64,000 nucleotides of DNA, taken from the NCBI RefSeq assembly GCF_001038455.1, contig NZ_LDUY01000004.1, forward strand, positions 27,080-91,079, read 5' to 3'. Shown in pieces: positions 18,764 to 28,742 of this stretch. Position numbers and translations under genes: made by a program. Position 1 is the stretch's first letter. Each line of letters starts with the position of its first letter. The notes beneath the pieces were generated by a model. That model saw only the letters and a program-made list of their open reading frames with translations. It searched no databases and was not told the DNA's origin. The DNA comes from Fructobacillus sp. EFB-N1 (lineage in GTDB: Bacteria > Bacillota > Bacilli > Lactobacillales > Lactobacillaceae).

Positions 18764-20005
18764 TTACTTTGACTCGGCTGCCTTTGTCAAGATACCCAAC
18801 AAAACATCTGTTGCCTGTTCCATCACCTGCTTGGACACGAATTCGTAACGACCGTGCATGTTTTCACCACCGGCAAAAAGATTTGGCGTTGGCAAACCTA
18901 AGAAGGTAATCTTTGAGCCATCCGTTCCGCCTCGAGCCGGTTGTGTATCCGGCTCGATACCCAAATCCGTCATAGCATCATTGGCATATTGGACAACTTC
19001 TTGGTGATCCTTCAAAAGATCACCCATGTTGTAATATTGGTCTTTCAGGGTCAAGGCCACGCGGTCTTTGTGCAAATCCTGATTAAGCTGGTCAGCGATT
19101 TGTACCATCGTTTTCTTACGATTTTCAAACTTTTCCCGATCGTGATCACGGATAATGTAAGTTAACGTAGCTTCTTCTGGTGTTCCTGCCATATCAATCA
19201 AATGATAGAAACCTTCACGTCCCTCTGTCTTTTCAGGCCGGTCATGCTCAGGCAATGCGTTATGAAAATCAATCCCAACTTGGATGGCGTTGACCATTGC
19301 ACCCTTGGCGGTACCAGGATGAACGTTTTGACCGGTAATCACAATCTCAGCCTGGGCAGCATTGAAGGTTTCCCACTCCAATTCGCCTAATGGGCCACCA
19401 TCAACCGTGTAGGCAAAATCAGCATCAAAGGCAGCGACATCAAAATGATTAGCGCCAATACCGATTTCCTCATCCGGACCAAAGGCAAAGCGAACGGGAC
19501 CGTGTTTTACTTCTGGGTGGGCCAACAAATATTCGGCCAATGCGATGATTTCAGCCACACCTGATTTGTCATCAGAACCAAGCAAGGTGGTCCCATCCGT
19601 TGTAATCAAATCATGGCCTTGATAGTTCCTAAGATGTGGGAAGACTTCTGGATCCAACTTATAGCCAGACGTTCCCAATTCCAAAACAGAGTGGCCGTCG
19701 TAGTTATCAACCTCTTGTGGGTTCACATGCTCACTTTCAAAATCAGCCGTGTCCACGTGGGAAATAAAGCCAATCTTCGTTCCCTGACCAGCTGGCAAAT
19801 TTGAAGGCAATTCAGCAAAGAGATAACCATCCTTCATCGTACGGACGTTTTCCAAGCCGATTTCCTTTAACTCAACGGCCAAATCCTTTAAAAACTGAAC
19901 TTCTTTTGCTGATGATGGAATCGTCTGACTCTCTTCATCAGACCGAGTATCAACTTTGACATAACGTAAGAAACGAGACACTAACTGTGGGTACTTCTCA
20001 GACAT
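18764..20005 (-). CDS. pepT: Peptidase T (tripeptidase)
   Basis: This M20 dizinc aminopeptidase releases the N-terminal residue of tripeptides in the cytosol. The 413-residue protein has the metal motifs [10 protein letters not shown] (near 80), [29 protein letters not shown] and the C-terminal [16 protein letters not shown] precedes the ATG. It lies 26 nt after yqfO and is the last gene of the trmK-yqfO-pepT unit. Confidence 0.96.
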   Translation of the reverse strand: MSEKYPQLVSRFLRYVKVDTRSDEESQTIPSSAKEVQFLKDLAVELKEIGLENVRTMKDGYLFAELPSNLPAGQGTKIGFISHVDTADFESEHVNPQEVDNYDGHSVLELGTSGYKLDPEVFPHLRNYQGHDLITTDGTTLLGSDDKSGVAEIIALAEYLLAHPEVKHGPVRFAFGPDEEIGIGANHFDVAAFDADFAYTVDGGPLGELEWETFNAAQAEIVITGQNVHPGTAKGAMVNAIQVGIDFHNALPEHDRPEKTEGREGFYHLIDMAGTPEEATLTYIIRDHDREKFENRKKTMVQIADQLNQDLHKDRVALTLKDQYYNMGDLLKDHQEVVQYANDAMTDLGIEPDTQPARGGTDGSKITFLGLPTPNLFAGGENMHGRYEFVSKQVMEQATDVLLGILTKAAESK

Positions 20006-20031
20006 GCAAAACCTCCTGCTTGCAAACAGAC

Positions 20032-20820
20032 CTAAAAATAGGTGTAGGGATCAGTATTCTTCTGGCTAGCCGTCACCGGCAGTTGCCAAGCAAACCATTC
20101 TTGAACTTTTTTGGCCATTGGTTCTTTGGCCAAGGCTTCCATATGGTGGTCCGGGTCTAACACGGCAAAATCAGCAGCCAGTATATCATGACCAACATGG
20201 TAGTACAAATCAGCGGTCAAGTAAAGGTCAGCGCCAGCTTCTTGCGCCTTTTTCCAAAACTTACCACCATCGCCACCTAGAACTGCCACCCGTTTGACGA
20301 CTTTATTCGCATCATTGGCAATCAAACGCACAGCATCAACCTGGCAAACAGCCTTGACCTGTTTAGCAAAATCAGCCATGGTCATGGCGACCTTTAACTC
20401 ACCAATCCGTCCCATCCCAGGTTGATCACCTTCACCTGGTAACAGCGGTATCTGATTTTCAATACCAAATGCCTGGCACAACCAATCATTCAGACCACCA
20501 GTAGCGGCATCCAAATTGGTATGAGAGGCATAAATCACAATATTATTTTTAATCGCAAGTGCATACATCGCATTTTGAGGGTTTGATAAATCAAGGTTCT
20601 TTGCAGGCCGAAACATGGCTTCGTGATGAGCCCAGATAAAATCAGCCCCTAAATCGATGGCCTCCTGGACAACTTCTGGTCGCACATCCAACGTGGTCAG
20701 AACGCGATGGATTTTTTGTTCCGGTTGGCCAATTTGTAACCCGGTTGGGTCGCCCGGCTCGGCTAGCGACTTTGGGGCAAAGCCCTCAATTTGTTCAATC
20801 AATTCACTTGCTTTGACCAT
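20032..20820 (-). CDS. yqfO: Nif3-like metal-binding protein (YqfO/DUF34)
   Basis: Nif3/DUF34 proteins are conserved dimetal proteins of uncertain function, often labelled GTP cyclohydrolase 1 type 2. The 262-residue protein has metal ligands in IWAHHEAMF (near 65), [10 protein letters not shown] (near 100) and a C-terminal [19 protein letters not shown] segment. The ATG at 20818-20820 has AGGAGG 6 nt upstream and overlaps trmK by 17 nt; trmK-nif3 coupling is the standard arrangement. Confidence 0.9.
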   Translation of the reverse strand: MVKASELIEQIEGFAPKSLAEPGDPTGLQIGQPEQKIHRVLTTLDVRPEVVQEAIDLGADFIWAHHEAMFRPAKNLDLSNPQNAMYALAIKNNIVIYASHTNLDAATGGLNDWLCQAFGIENQIPLLPGEGDQPGMGRIGELKVAMTMADFAKQVKAVCQVDAVRLIANDANKVVKRVAVLGGDGGKFWKKAQEAGADLYLTADLYYHVGHDILAADFAVLDPDHHMEALAKEPMAKKVQEWFAWQLPVTASQKNTDPYTYF

Positions 20821-21505
20821 CAAAAACCTCCTGGTTAATAAAGTTCAGCTTTTCTTGTAAGTTCACGTACTTTTTGCTACCCTTTTGTTGGGCACTTTCC
20901 AATCGTGACAAGACTCCAGCTGCTCGATTGCGTTCCTGTTCCCACTTGGCCAAGAAAACTGGATCTTTTGCCTGAAGGAGCTTGGGACCAAATGTCCACT
21001 CAGCCTGGGTCAGCTCCTGTTGACCAGGAACAGCCACAATGATTTCATAGCGGTGGTGCCCTTCTTGCACAATCTTTTCTTGATCAATTCGGTACCCATT
21101 TTTACTTAACCAAAGCCGAACCGCCGCTTGATCGGTGTTTGGTTGCAAAATCAACTGGTTAAACGGCCCCTGATTTTGACCAGCGGTTAAAATTTTTTCA
21201 ATCAACAAACCACCCATTCCGGCAATGACAACCGTTTCGATTTGGTCATCCGGTTCAATCGAAGCTAAACCGTCCGCTAACCGGCAAGTCACCCGGTCAG
21301 ACAAACCATAAGTCGCCACCGTATGGATGGCGTTCTCGAGTGGCCCCTGCGCAACCTCGCCCACCAAGGCAAACTCACTCTTTTTTTCCAATAGCAGAGC
21401 CGCTGCTAAATAAGCATGGTCTGACCCAATATCAGCCACGCGCGCCTGGTCATTCACCAAATCTTTTACTGCGGCTAACCGCGGGCTCAATTTAATTGCT
21501 GTCAT
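20804..21505 (-). CDS. trmK: tRNA (adenine22-N1)-methyltransferase
   Basis: TrmK methylates A22 in tRNA with SAM. The 233-residue protein has the Rossmann SAM motif VADIGSDHAYLAAALL near residue 30, the GMGG motif VVIAGMGGLLIEKIL near 95, and a C-terminal coiled coil. The ATG at 21503-21505 has AAGGA 7 nt upstream; a start six codons earlier has none. It is the first gene of the trmK-yqfO-pepT unit. Confidence 0.92.
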   Translation of the reverse strand: MTAIKLSPRLAAVKDLVNDQARVADIGSDHAYLAAALLLEKKSEFALVGEVAQGPLENAIHTVATYGLSDRVTCRLADGLASIEPDDQIETVVIAGMGGLLIEKILTAGQNQGPFNQLILQPNTDQAAVRLWLSKNGYRIDQEKIVQEGHHRYEIIVAVPGQQELTQAEWTFGPKLLQAKDPVFLAKWEQERNRAAGVLSRLESAQQKGSKKYVNLQEKLNFINQEVFDGQSK

Positions 21506-21561
21506 AAGCAATTCCTTTCTCAATTAAACAATTATTTCTTGTGTCAGCACAAGCTAACTAG

Positions 21562-21592
21562 CAAAAAGGAGCCACAAATTTTTTGCGCTCCA
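21562..21592 (-). terminator. Terminator after rnhB
   Basis: GGAGC/GCTCC arms (21568-21572, 21587-21591) with further A/T pairing inside, then TTTTT on the minus strand. Confidence 0.7.
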
Positions 21593-21599
21593 TAAAAAA

Positions 21600-22364
21600 T
21601 CATGATAAAAGCTTTTTCACCGGCTCAAAAGTCCGCCGGTGGATCGGCGTTGGACCTAATTCCGCTAGACCCGAAAGGTGCTTAGCCGTCCCATAACCAG
21701 CATTATGAGCAAAGTCATAACCCGGATATTCTCGACCATAGTCAGCCATCATTTGGTCACGGGTAACCTTAGCCAAAATACTGGCAGCGCCAATCGAGTT
21801 TGAACGAGCATCCCCCTTAATCAGCGATTGCTGTGGTAAATCCGTGTCAATCGTCATGGCATCCACCAGTAAATAGTCGGCCTTTGGCTGCAGCTGCTCC
21901 ACTGCTTCCTTCATCGCTAACCGACTGGCCTGATAGATATTGACCTCGTCAATCACTTGCGCATTAACCACGCCAATGCCGTAAGCAACGGCCTCGTCCT
22001 TAATCGCCTGAACATATTCTAGGCGGTGTTTTTCGCTCACCTGCTTTGAATCAATCACACCATACTGATCAAAGTCCTTCGGTAAGATCACTGCCGCAGC
22101 CACAACCGGGCCCGCTAATGGTCCCCGGCCGACCTCATCAACACCGGCAATATTTTGGTAACCAGCTGCCCACAGTGGCTCTTCTAAGGCAAAGCGCGAC
22201 AAAAAAGCCACCTTTTGCTCGGCTAATTTTTTCTGCCGTCGATCAAAAGCCAAAATGGCTGCCTGAACACCTTTTCGGTCATCCAACCGCCAAGTTGCCA
22301 AGCGTGAATCATCTGATGCAGCTTCTTTTAAAGCCGCTTTAATGCTCGCAATCGTTTCACTCAT
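21600..22364 (-). CDS. rnhB: Ribonuclease HII
   Basis: RNase HII removes RNA from RNA/DNA hybrids and starts excision of misincorporated ribonucleotides. The 254-residue protein has the catalytic motif GVDEVGRGPLAGPVVAAAV (D, E near residue 76), LLVDAMTID and a C-terminal GYGTAKH segment. An N-terminal substrate-binding extension is typical of Gram-positive RnhB. It overlaps rbgA by 8 nt; rbgA-rnhB pairing is conserved. Confidence 0.96.
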   Translation of the reverse strand: MSETIASIKAALKEAASDDSRLATWRLDDRKGVQAAILAFDRRQKKLAEQKVAFLSRFALEEPLWAAGYQNIAGVDEVGRGPLAGPVVAAAVILPKDFDQYGVIDSKQVSEKHRLEYVQAIKDEAVAYGIGVVNAQVIDEVNIYQASRLAMKEAVEQLQPKADYLLVDAMTIDTDLPQQSLIKGDARSNSIGAASILAKVTRDQMMADYGREYPGYDFAHNAGYGTAKHLSGLAELGPTPIHRRTFEPVKKLLS

Positions 22365-23205
22365 GAATTAAATCTAGGGTATACGTACCCAACTTTCCTT
22401 GACGTAGATCATTTAAAACACGGACCGCCGCCTTATCGTAATCGTCCTTGAAGCCCAACTTGGCCGTAATGGCTAAGAGGATATCAACATCAGACATTGT
22501 TGTAAAGGCATCGTCAGCCAAGTGATAGCGGTCAATGATGGCCTGTGGCCGGTAGTCCCGGAAGAAGGCAATCAAAGACAGCACCGCGTCATCCTTGGCG
22601 AAAAGCGTATCCTTCACCGCTCCACTCAAGGCCAAGCGGAGACCGATTTGTTGGTCTTCAAACTTAGGCCACAAGACCCCTGGGGAATCCAAAATTTCCA
22701 GCCCCGCTGGTGTCTTGAGCCAAGCAATCTTCTTCGTGACGCCCGGCTTATTAGCCGTTGGTGCCACATTCTTTTGAACCAGGTGGTTCAGCAAGGTTGA
22801 CTTACCAACGTTTGGGATCCCTGCGAGCATTGCTCGAATAGGACGGTTCTCAATCCCACGCTTCTCCTGAGCCTTAATTTTGTCGGCCAAAACAGCCTTA
22901 GCAGCTTTCGTCATGGTCTGAGGTGTCTTTGGACTCCGTGTATCTAAGACGACCACACTCAGGGCTTCTTTTTCAAAGTGTTCCTTCCAAGCCTTGGTCT
23001 GTTTTGGATCGGCTAAATCAGCCTTGGTTAAAACTAACAGTCTTGGCTTATCACCAATCAATTTATCCACTTCTGGATTACGTGATGACGCCGGTAAGCG
23101 GGCATCGACCAGTTCAAAAACGATGTCTACCAAGTTTAAGTTTTCGCGCATCAAGCGAAAGGCCTTGGCCATGTGGCCAGGGTACCATTGTATTAATTGT
23201 CCCAT
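22357..23205 (-). CDS. rbgA: Ribosome biogenesis GTPase RbgA (YlqF)
   Basis: RbgA promotes late assembly of the 50S subunit. It is a circularly permuted GTPase: in 282 residues G4 (LTKADL, near 60) precedes G1 (GIPNVGKST, near 128) and G3 (DSPG, near 173). The N-terminus IQWYPGHMAKA is diagnostic. It lies between the yozE-like gene and rnhB. Confidence 0.96.
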   Translation of the reverse strand: MGQLIQWYPGHMAKAFRLMRENLNLVDIVFELVDARLPASSRNPEVDKLIGDKPRLLVLTKADLADPKQTKAWKEHFEKEALSVVVLDTRSPKTPQTMTKAAKAVLADKIKAQEKRGIENRPIRAMLAGIPNVGKSTLLNHLVQKNVAPTANKPGVTKKIAWLKTPAGLEILDSPGVLWPKFEDQQIGLRLALSGAVKDTLFAKDDAVLSLIAFFRDYRPQAIIDRYHLADDAFTTMSDVDILLAITAKLGFKDDYDKAAVRVLNDLRQGKLGTYTLDLIHE

Positions 23206-23228
23206 GGACTTTCCTTCCTATCTTTCTC

Positions 23229-23456
23229 CTAGCGCGAAGCCTGGTACTCGGACCAAGCCTCATCAAAAATCGTCATCGACATTAAATAGCTCGCTGAACC
23301 TTCCAAGTAATTTGAAAGCTCGTCAAAGTCCGTCGACTGTTTTGGAAAACTTTGGTCTAAAAAGGCGTTGTTAGCAAATTGTTGAATCTCGGTTGCTGCA
23401 ACCGGATTGCGGTTGGTCATTAACCAACCATAAAAAGTTCGTGACTTACTGGACAC
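23229..23456 (-). CDS. YozE-like small protein (UPF0346)
   Basis: This 75-residue helical protein, beginning SSKSRTFYGWLMT, matches the YozE/UPF0346 family with a SAM-like fold. The function is unknown. It starts with GTG (23454-23456), with AGAGG about 9 nt upstream, and overlaps the ypmS end by 11 nt, so it is probably coupled to it. Confidence 0.82.
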   Translation of the reverse strand: MSSKSRTFYGWLMTNRNPVAATEIQQFANNAFLDQSFPKQSTDFDELSNYLEGSASYLMSMTIFDEAWSEYQASR

Positions 23457-24018
23457 TAGTATCTACCTCTGCAAATTTAAAAATTCCATTCTGGACATCA
23501 ATCTGCTTAGCTTGATAAGCTGTTTGACCGTCCTGAGTTAATTGTGACAAATCCAAAGTAATTTGACCCTGACTCGGTTGAATGGCCACACCAGCTGGTG
23601 CCACATTTTGCTTCAGTAGGTAACCAAGAGCTGCCTTCGCTGGGACATCCAGTGAATTAACCTTGGCCTTCTTAACGGTCAAAACCACGTTCCCATCACT
23701 TGTAACCTTCGGTGTCATCGTCAGTTGTCCCTTTAAACTCGAACTCGTGCTGGTTGCAACAATATTCTGACCATCAAGGTTCACCTGATAATGACTATTT
23801 TGCAGTTCGGACTGAATCATATCGTTGACTTCGTCTTTTGTAAACGACATAGTTGCTAATACTTTCTTTGAACCAGTCAACTGGTCACTGCCTGACTTTT
23901 TTGTGCTAACCATTGGCCCTGTTTGGTTGGCCAGGTTGCTGTAAGCAACGCCTGCCCCTGCTCCCAAAACAACCACAATCCCGGCAATTGTTAAAATAAC
24001 TATCTTACCTTTTTTCAC
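23446..24018 (-). CDS. ypmS: YpmS-like membrane-anchored protein (DUF2140)
   Basis: The 190-residue protein has a basic N-terminus and one membrane segment (about residues 5-26), followed by an extracellular beta-rich domain with the TFTKDEVNDMI-like motif of the YpmS family. It has no cysteine lipobox, so it is an anchored rather than lipid-modified protein. The function is unknown; recent ideas for the family involve lipid or envelope binding. It lies between degV and the yozE-like gene, a common order. Confidence 0.8.
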   Translation of the reverse strand: MKKGKIVILTIAGIVVVLGAGAGVAYSNLANQTGPMVSTKKSGSDQLTGSKKVLATMSFTKDEVNDMIQSELQNSHYQVNLDGQNIVATSTSSSLKGQLTMTPKVTSDGNVVLTVKKAKVNSLDVPAKAALGYLLKQNVAPAGVAIQPSQGQITLDLSQLTQDGQTAYQAKQIDVQNGIFKFAEVDTSVQ

Positions 24019-24036
24019 TTAGTATCAACTCTTTCT

Positions 24037-24888
24037 TTATTCTGCTTCATAGAGAATGGCCAAAGCGCCCATCCCCGTGTGAGTCGAGATAATTGGTGTT
24101 GCCACTGACAAAAGAATGTCAATGTCTGGCCAAATGGCATTTAAGCGTTGGACCATTTCTTCGGCCTCATCCTTGATGCCGGTATAAGTTACCCCAATCG
24201 CCTTCATCTGCTTATAGCCCTTCATTTGCTCGATTACGCTCTCGTTGAAGGCCTTAATGGTCTTTAATCCGCGACCCTTAACCACGACATCCACTTTACC
24301 TTCCTCATCAACCTTAGCACCGACCTTAATATTCAAGAGATTACCAATCAAGCCCTGTGTCTTGGATAAGCGACCACCAGCAACCATATTGTCAAGTGAG
24401 CGGAATGACAAGAAAATGTATGTTTGGTCTCGCGCAGTTTCCGCCACCTTCAAAACCTCTTCCAGGCTCTGACCAGCTTGTGCTGCTTTGGCTGCTGCCA
24501 AGACAACAAACGCTTCAGAGCGGTCAGCACTCAACGTATCAAAAGCATGGACATCAGCTTTTGTTAAGGCGTTTGCCTGAGCGGCGGCATTTACCGTCCC
24601 GGATAAGCCAGATGACAGGTGCAAAGATAAGACGGCTGCATCGGGATCTTCTTGATAGCATTGATCGTAAACTTCTTTAAAGGCCCCAATTGAAGGCTGT
24701 GAAGTCTGTGGCAATTGGTCGCTTTCTTGCATCTTTTCCAAGAATTCTTCAGCTGAAATGGTCACCCCATCTTGATAAATTGTGCCATCAATCTGCACGG
24801 TCAATGGGACAACTTTAATTTGGTACTGGTCAATTTCTGCTTGAGTTAACTTAGCGGCTGAATCCGTTACAATCTGTACTTTAGCCAT
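24037..24888 (-). CDS. DegV-family fatty-acid-binding protein
   Basis: DegV/FakB proteins bind a fatty acid for phosphorylation by FakA. The 283-residue protein has the N-terminal VTDSAAKLT, PLTVQIDG, TSQPSIG (near 80) and LSSGLSGT motifs that form the fatty-acid pocket. AGGAG precedes the ATG. It follows folA by 15 nt. Ligand specificity cannot be told from sequence. Confidence 0.9.
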   Translation of the reverse strand: MAKVQIVTDSAAKLTQAEIDQYQIKVVPLTVQIDGTIYQDGVTISAEEFLEKMQESDQLPQTSQPSIGAFKEVYDQCYQEDPDAAVLSLHLSSGLSGTVNAAAQANALTKADVHAFDTLSADRSEAFVVLAAAKAAQAGQSLEEVLKVAETARDQTYIFLSFRSLDNMVAGGRLSKTQGLIGNLLNIKVGAKVDEEGKVDVVVKGRGLKTIKAFNESVIEQMKGYKQMKAIGVTYTGIKDEAEEMVQRLNAIWPDIDILLSVATPIISTHTGMGALAILYEAE

Positions 24889-24903
24889 GGAATCGTCTCC
24901 TAC

Positions 24904-25401
24904 TTACTTCCGTTTATATGTTAAAAAGGTTAATTGATAGTCGTCATCAACAGCCTCTTGTTGCGCTGTTAACGTGAACTGGTCCAAATCAATTGGACTG
25001 ACAAAAGTGTCCCCATCAAAGTCCCCTCTGACCTTTGTGACAATTAAGTCCGTCGCCATTGGCATTAATGCTGTAAAGACTTGAGCCCCACCGGCAACCG
25101 TCACGACGTGTCCCTGGCTGATTTCATCATCAATCAAGGCTTGTAAATCTGCTAGAGAATGAACCACGGCAACCTCTTCAAAGCCGGGATCAAAATCAAC
25201 TTGTCGAGTTAAAACAACCGTTTTCCGTTTTGGTAATGGACGACCAATGGCTGCCCATGTCGCACGGCCCATTACCATGGTAGAACCGACTGTTTCTTTT
25301 TTAAAGTGTTTTAAGTCCGATGGAATCGACCATGGTAAATCGCCATCTTTACCAATTGCATGGCGGTCATCTTCCGCCCAAACCATTTTAACTGTTGCCA
25401 T
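24904..25401 (-). CDS. folA: Dihydrofolate reductase
   Basis: DHFR reduces dihydrofolate to tetrahydrofolate with NADPH. The 165-residue protein shows WAEDDRHAIGKDGDLPWSIPSDLKHFK, VMGRATWAAIG and VAGGAQVF motifs. The catalytic acid is the Asp in the SDLKHFK helix. It overlaps the end of cca by 14 nt and is cotranscribed with it. No thyA is next to it. Confidence 0.95.
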   Translation of the reverse strand: MATVKMVWAEDDRHAIGKDGDLPWSIPSDLKHFKKETVGSTMVMGRATWAAIGRPLPKRKTVVLTRQVDFDPGFEEVAVVHSLADLQALIDDEISQGHVVTVAGGAQVFTALMPMATDLIVTKVRGDFDGDTFVSPIDLDQFTLTAQQEAVDDDYQLTFLTYKRK

Positions 25402-26605
25402 ATGTCTGCTCCTCTACAAGGGTGGTCAAGGCCTCTTTGGTATTGTCCACCTGGCCTAAGACGACTGCCTGTTCCATCTTCTTTAATACCACACCTAAAT
25501 CAGGACCCGGCTGCGCCAAGCCGGCCGCAATCAAGTCCCCACCACTTAAAGCAAGGTCCTTCATTGAATAAATTGGCAGGCTATCATATGTCTTTTGAAT
25601 GCGCTCCGTCACACTTTGGTCAACCCCCATGATTGTCAGCGTTTCAAGTAACGTCCTCACATAAGCATTGTGCTCATAAATGGCCCACCGGTCAATTTGA
25701 TTGACATTGGCTAATAGCGGTCCAACAGCCAGCACGGTCTGCATCACCTCTTTCGACAATTTCCACTGCCGTAGCTGCGATTGCAAGGTCGGTCCATCAA
25801 AACCCTGTTGCCCTAAATACAAAGCCCAGACATCTTGTTCACTTTGCGGTTGTTTTCTTTCCAGCTGATTCGCAACCCTTAAAACATCGGCTTCCGTCAT
25901 CAAGCCGGTTTCCCCTGGTAAATAAGGTAAGAGTCCAGCTTCAACTAAGATTTTCAAAGCTGACCCAGCGGCCAACCCTTGCAACATTTTCTCAAATTCA
26001 ACTCGAATGCGCTCAACGGCGATTTTAGCTAAATTCGGTCCTAATTCCACCAAGGCAGCTAAAGTTTGATCTTCAATTTGAAAATCCAATTGCGCAGCAA
26101 AACGCAGGGCACGCATCATTCGCAAAGCGTCCTCTGTAAAACGTTCTTTTGCTAAACCGACCGCCCTGATTTGTCGGTTGGCCAAATCAGTCAGGCCGTC
26201 AAAATAATCAATCACTTGACCGTCTTCATCAAGGGCAAAGGCATTAATGGTAAAGTCTCGACGCTTCAAGTCCTCACTCAATGACCGCACAAACGCAACC
26301 TGATCAGGTCGACGAAAATCTGTATAAGTGGATTCCGTCCGGAAGGTCGTAATTTCATAACCTTCACCGTGATCTAAGACCATAACGGTACCGTGTTGGA
26401 TACCGGTATCGACCGTCTTTTTAAAAATCTTTTTAATTTCTTCTGGGTAGGCAGAAGAAGCAATATCCACGTCGTGAATTGGCTTTCCTAAAATAATGTC
26501 GCGAACACAACCGCCAACAAAATAAGCTTGAAAGCCGGCCCGGTTGATCTGCTTTAGAATCGGCTTGGCAGCCGTCAATTCACTTGGTAACAGTTCAAGC
26601 TTCAT
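25388..26605 (-). CDS. cca: CCA-adding tRNA nucleotidyltransferase
   Basis: It adds or repairs the 3' CCA of tRNA. The 405-residue class II enzyme has the head motif FVGGCVRDIILGKPIHDVDIA with both catalytic aspartates, RRDFTINA and the nucleotide-recognition region following EDALRMMRALRFAAQ. The ATG at 26603-26605 has AGGAGG 5 nt upstream. It sits between the TPR gene and folA. Confidence 0.95.
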   Translation of the reverse strand: MKLELLPSELTAAKPILKQINRAGFQAYFVGGCVRDIILGKPIHDVDIASSAYPEEIKKIFKKTVDTGIQHGTVMVLDHGEGYEITTFRTESTYTDFRRPDQVAFVRSLSEDLKRRDFTINAFALDEDGQVIDYFDGLTDLANRQIRAVGLAKERFTEDALRMMRALRFAAQLDFQIEDQTLAALVELGPNLAKIAVERIRVEFEKMLQGLAAGSALKILVEAGLLPYLPGETGLMTEADVLRVANQLERKQPQSEQDVWALYLGQQGFDGPTLQSQLRQWKLSKEVMQTVLAVGPLLANVNQIDRWAIYEHNAYVRTLLETLTIMGVDQSVTERIQKTYDSLPIYSMKDLALSGGDLIAAGLAQPGPDLGVVLKKMEQAVVLGQVDNTKEALTTLVEEQTYGNS

Positions 26606-26695
26606 CGCCACCTCCTTCTAATCATTTACTATTCATCTAATCTTAGCAAGATTTTACCCTGAATGCACGAAACAAAGGGATTTCCATTCATTTTT

Positions 26696-27961
26696 TTAAT
26701 CAAGCGACAGGTCAGCCAAACGGTCGGCTAATTCAAAGTTGTCTGGATCGAGATCAACAGCCTTTTCTAAGGCAGTCAGTTCCTCTTTTCGTCGACCAAC
26801 TTCGTGATACCAATCAGCGAGGTCGTGCCAAAAATCAGGATCCGCCGGGTAATCAACCTGCGCGGCCTGCCATTGTTCCGCTGCCTTGTCTTCTTCTTCC
26901 TTGGCATGGTAAGCCCGCGCCAAGTCCCAGCTAAAGCGTGGGTCAACTAAGTCTAATTCTTGGGCTGCACCAATGGTTTCAATGACGGCATCGTAGTCGT
27001 GCCGAGCCAAATAGAGGTCAGCTAAAGCACTATAAGTTGCTAAGTCCTGGTCATCTAGGGCAAGCGCCTGATTGAAATCTTCTTTCGCCTGGTCGTACTG
27101 ACCCAATTTAAAGGCTAAGAGCCCGGCTTGGCGATACAAAACCGGGTTAGTTTGATCATACGACAGCCCCAAACGATAAGTCTTTTCCGCTTGGTCAAGG
27201 TCATTAATCCGTTCATAGAGTTGTCCAAGAAGTGGGTAAACAGAAGTGTACTGTGGGTCTGCCGCCAAAATATCTTCAAAGAGTGGTAAGGCATCCTCGT
27301 CAGCCTTCTTCTCGACATACAAGAAAGACAGTTGGAACTTGGTGTCAATCGTCAAGTCAATCGGCTTAATCTGTTCAAGGTAGGCAATGGCGTTATCCAC
27401 GTTTCCAATTGCTGCATAGGCCGTTCCAATTCGAGCAGCCATATCAACCTTAGCAATCCGTCTTTGACCGGCTAACAAGAGTTGGCGATAACCGCGAATA
27501 GCCTGGTGGTACTGACCGGTCGTAAAGTAAAATTCAGCCAAGGCAAAGGTTACCACCGGCTCATCGGGTGCCAGCTGTGATGCCTTTTCCAGGGCATATT
27601 CTGCCGACTCACTTAAACCTTCTGATTGATACAAGTCCGCTTTAACCAGCAAGGCTTGCAAATAGGCCGGCGAATTCTCTGAAATTTGGGCTAAGTAGTC
27701 CTGCGCCAAATCCAAGTCGTTTTCTTCAATCGCTAATTCCGCCAAAGCCGTCTTCAAGTCACCCTCATCAGGATATTTGGCCAGCAGGTGTAAGTAAGCT
27801 TTCTTGGACTCTTCGACAAAACCAATGGCATAGAGATCTTCAGCCAGTGAATAAACCAAATCATCTTCATCTTCGGCTAGTGATTTTTGAAAGGCTTTCT
27901 GTGCTTGGTCCATTTGTCCCAAGCGAATAGCAGCCATCATTTCTTCTGCATAATTAGTCAA
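26696..27961 (-). CDS. TPR-repeat protein (YpiA-like)
   Basis: This 421-residue acidic protein is built almost wholly of tetratricopeptide repeats, about ten units with the W/L/G/Y-A-F-A-P pattern (for example LAFKLGQYDQAKEDFNQAL). It resembles B. subtilis YpiA, a scaffold of unknown partner. The frame opens at TTG (27959-27961), with AAAGG about 10 nt upstream; a later ATG is possible. It heads the cca-folA-degV-ypmS-yozE-rbgA-rnhB run. Confidence 0.85.
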   Translation of the reverse strand: MTNYAEEMMAAIRLGQMDQAQKAFQKSLAEDEDDLVYSLAEDLYAIGFVEESKKAYLHLLAKYPDEGDLKTALAELAIEENDLDLAQDYLAQISENSPAYLQALLVKADLYQSEGLSESAEYALEKASQLAPDEPVVTFALAEFYFTTGQYHQAIRGYRQLLLAGQRRIAKVDMAARIGTAYAAIGNVDNAIAYLEQIKPIDLTIDTKFQLSFLYVEKKADEDALPLFEDILAADPQYTSVYPLLGQLYERINDLDQAEKTYRLGLSYDQTNPVLYRQAGLLAFKLGQYDQAKEDFNQALALDDQDLATYSALADLYLARHDYDAVIETIGAAQELDLVDPRFSWDLARAYHAKEEEDKAAEQWQAAQVDYPADPDFWHDLADWYHEVGRRKEELTALEKAVDLDPDNFELADRLADLSLD

Positions 27962-28008
27962 TTTTTTAATCGCCTTTCCAAACGCTTTTTGCGTAAATGT
28001 TCTCTTCT

Positions 28009-28037
28009 ATTTTACTAAATCAGCCTTTGAAACACAA
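28009..28037 (-). promoter_or_regulatory. Promoter of the TPR gene operon
   Basis: TTGTGT (28032-28037) and TAAAAT (28009-28014) are spaced 17 nt on the minus strand. A short inverted repeat, CAAAT-6-ATTTG (28069-28084), lies further upstream in the divergent region. Confidence 0.6.
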
Positions 28038-28157
28038 AAAGCCTTCTTTGTAAAATAATAGTAATACTCAAATAGACCAATTTGTGTTATTATTGTCTGG
28101 AGTTTTTTCATAAGCAATTTCTGGGAATTAGATAAATTCTAAAAGGAGGTCTTCAGG

Positions 28158-28709
28158 ATGTACTCATTAACAAAAAAGCGTTGGCAAGCAATTCACAATC
28201 GAGATGCAGACTATAACGGTAGCTTTATCTACGGTGTCACAACCGATAAGCGGGTTTGTTGTCCCTCATGCGTCCATGGTAGTGAAACCCACCCTGAAGA
28301 TATTCAAATTTTCAAAACAAATGACGAGGCATTATTTGAGGGCTTCCGCCCCTGCTCTGATTGTCAACCATTTGGCGAACTATCCGATAAGGCTGATTTA
28401 GTCTTCCGGGTGAAAGAATACCTGTCAGCCAATTATAAGAATCGAATTACACTCGAGTCCTTGAGCGAAGACTTTTCTGTCTCATCCGGTATCCTACACC
28501 GAGCCTTTATGACCGTAGCCGAAGAGAGCCCACAAAGCTATCTTCTACGAGTGCGGATGTTCCATGCCAAGAAGCTACTTAAAGATGGCAAAGACTCTGT
28601 TGCCCTCGTTGGCCTCAAGGTTGGCATCCCCAACCTCTCATACTTCAACACCGTCTTCAAGCAAGAAGCCGGTGTGACGGCCGTTCAATACCGCAAGCAA
28701 AGCAAATAA
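28158..28709 (+). CDS. adaA: AdaA-like methyl-sensing AraC regulator
   Basis: The 183-residue protein joins an Ada-type zinc domain to an AraC helix-turn-helix. The four zinc cysteines are visible in RVCCPSC (near residue 37-42) and FRPCSDCQP (near 72-75); in Ada the first of these accepts a methyl group from DNA methylphosphotriesters and turns the protein into an activator. The HTH follows (ITLESLSEDFSVS and a second helix pair). There is no O6-methylguanine methyltransferase domain, as in B. subtilis AdaA. AAGGAGG precedes the ATG. It is followed by a terminator and an SDR gene, not by adaB or ogt. Confidence 0.8.
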   Translation: MYSLTKKRWQAIHNRDADYNGSFIYGVTTDKRVCCPSCVHGSETHPEDIQIFKTNDEALFEGFRPCSDCQPFGELSDKADLVFRVKEYLSANYKNRITLESLSEDFSVSSGILHRAFMTVAEESPQSYLLRVRMFHAKKLLKDGKDSVALVGLKVGIPNLSYFNTVFKQEAGVTAVQYRKQSK

Positions 28710-28711
28710 AC

Positions 28712-28740
28712 TTGCCAATCCAAGTTCATTAAGATACAGT
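28712..28740 (+). promoter_or_regulatory. Candidate promoter of the SDR gene
   Basis: TTGCCA (28712-28717) and TACAGT (28735-28740) are spaced 17 nt. Initiation about 7 nt downstream would start inside the adaA terminator hairpin, removing its 5' arm from the SDR transcript. Confidence 0.5.
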
Positions 28741-28742
28741 AG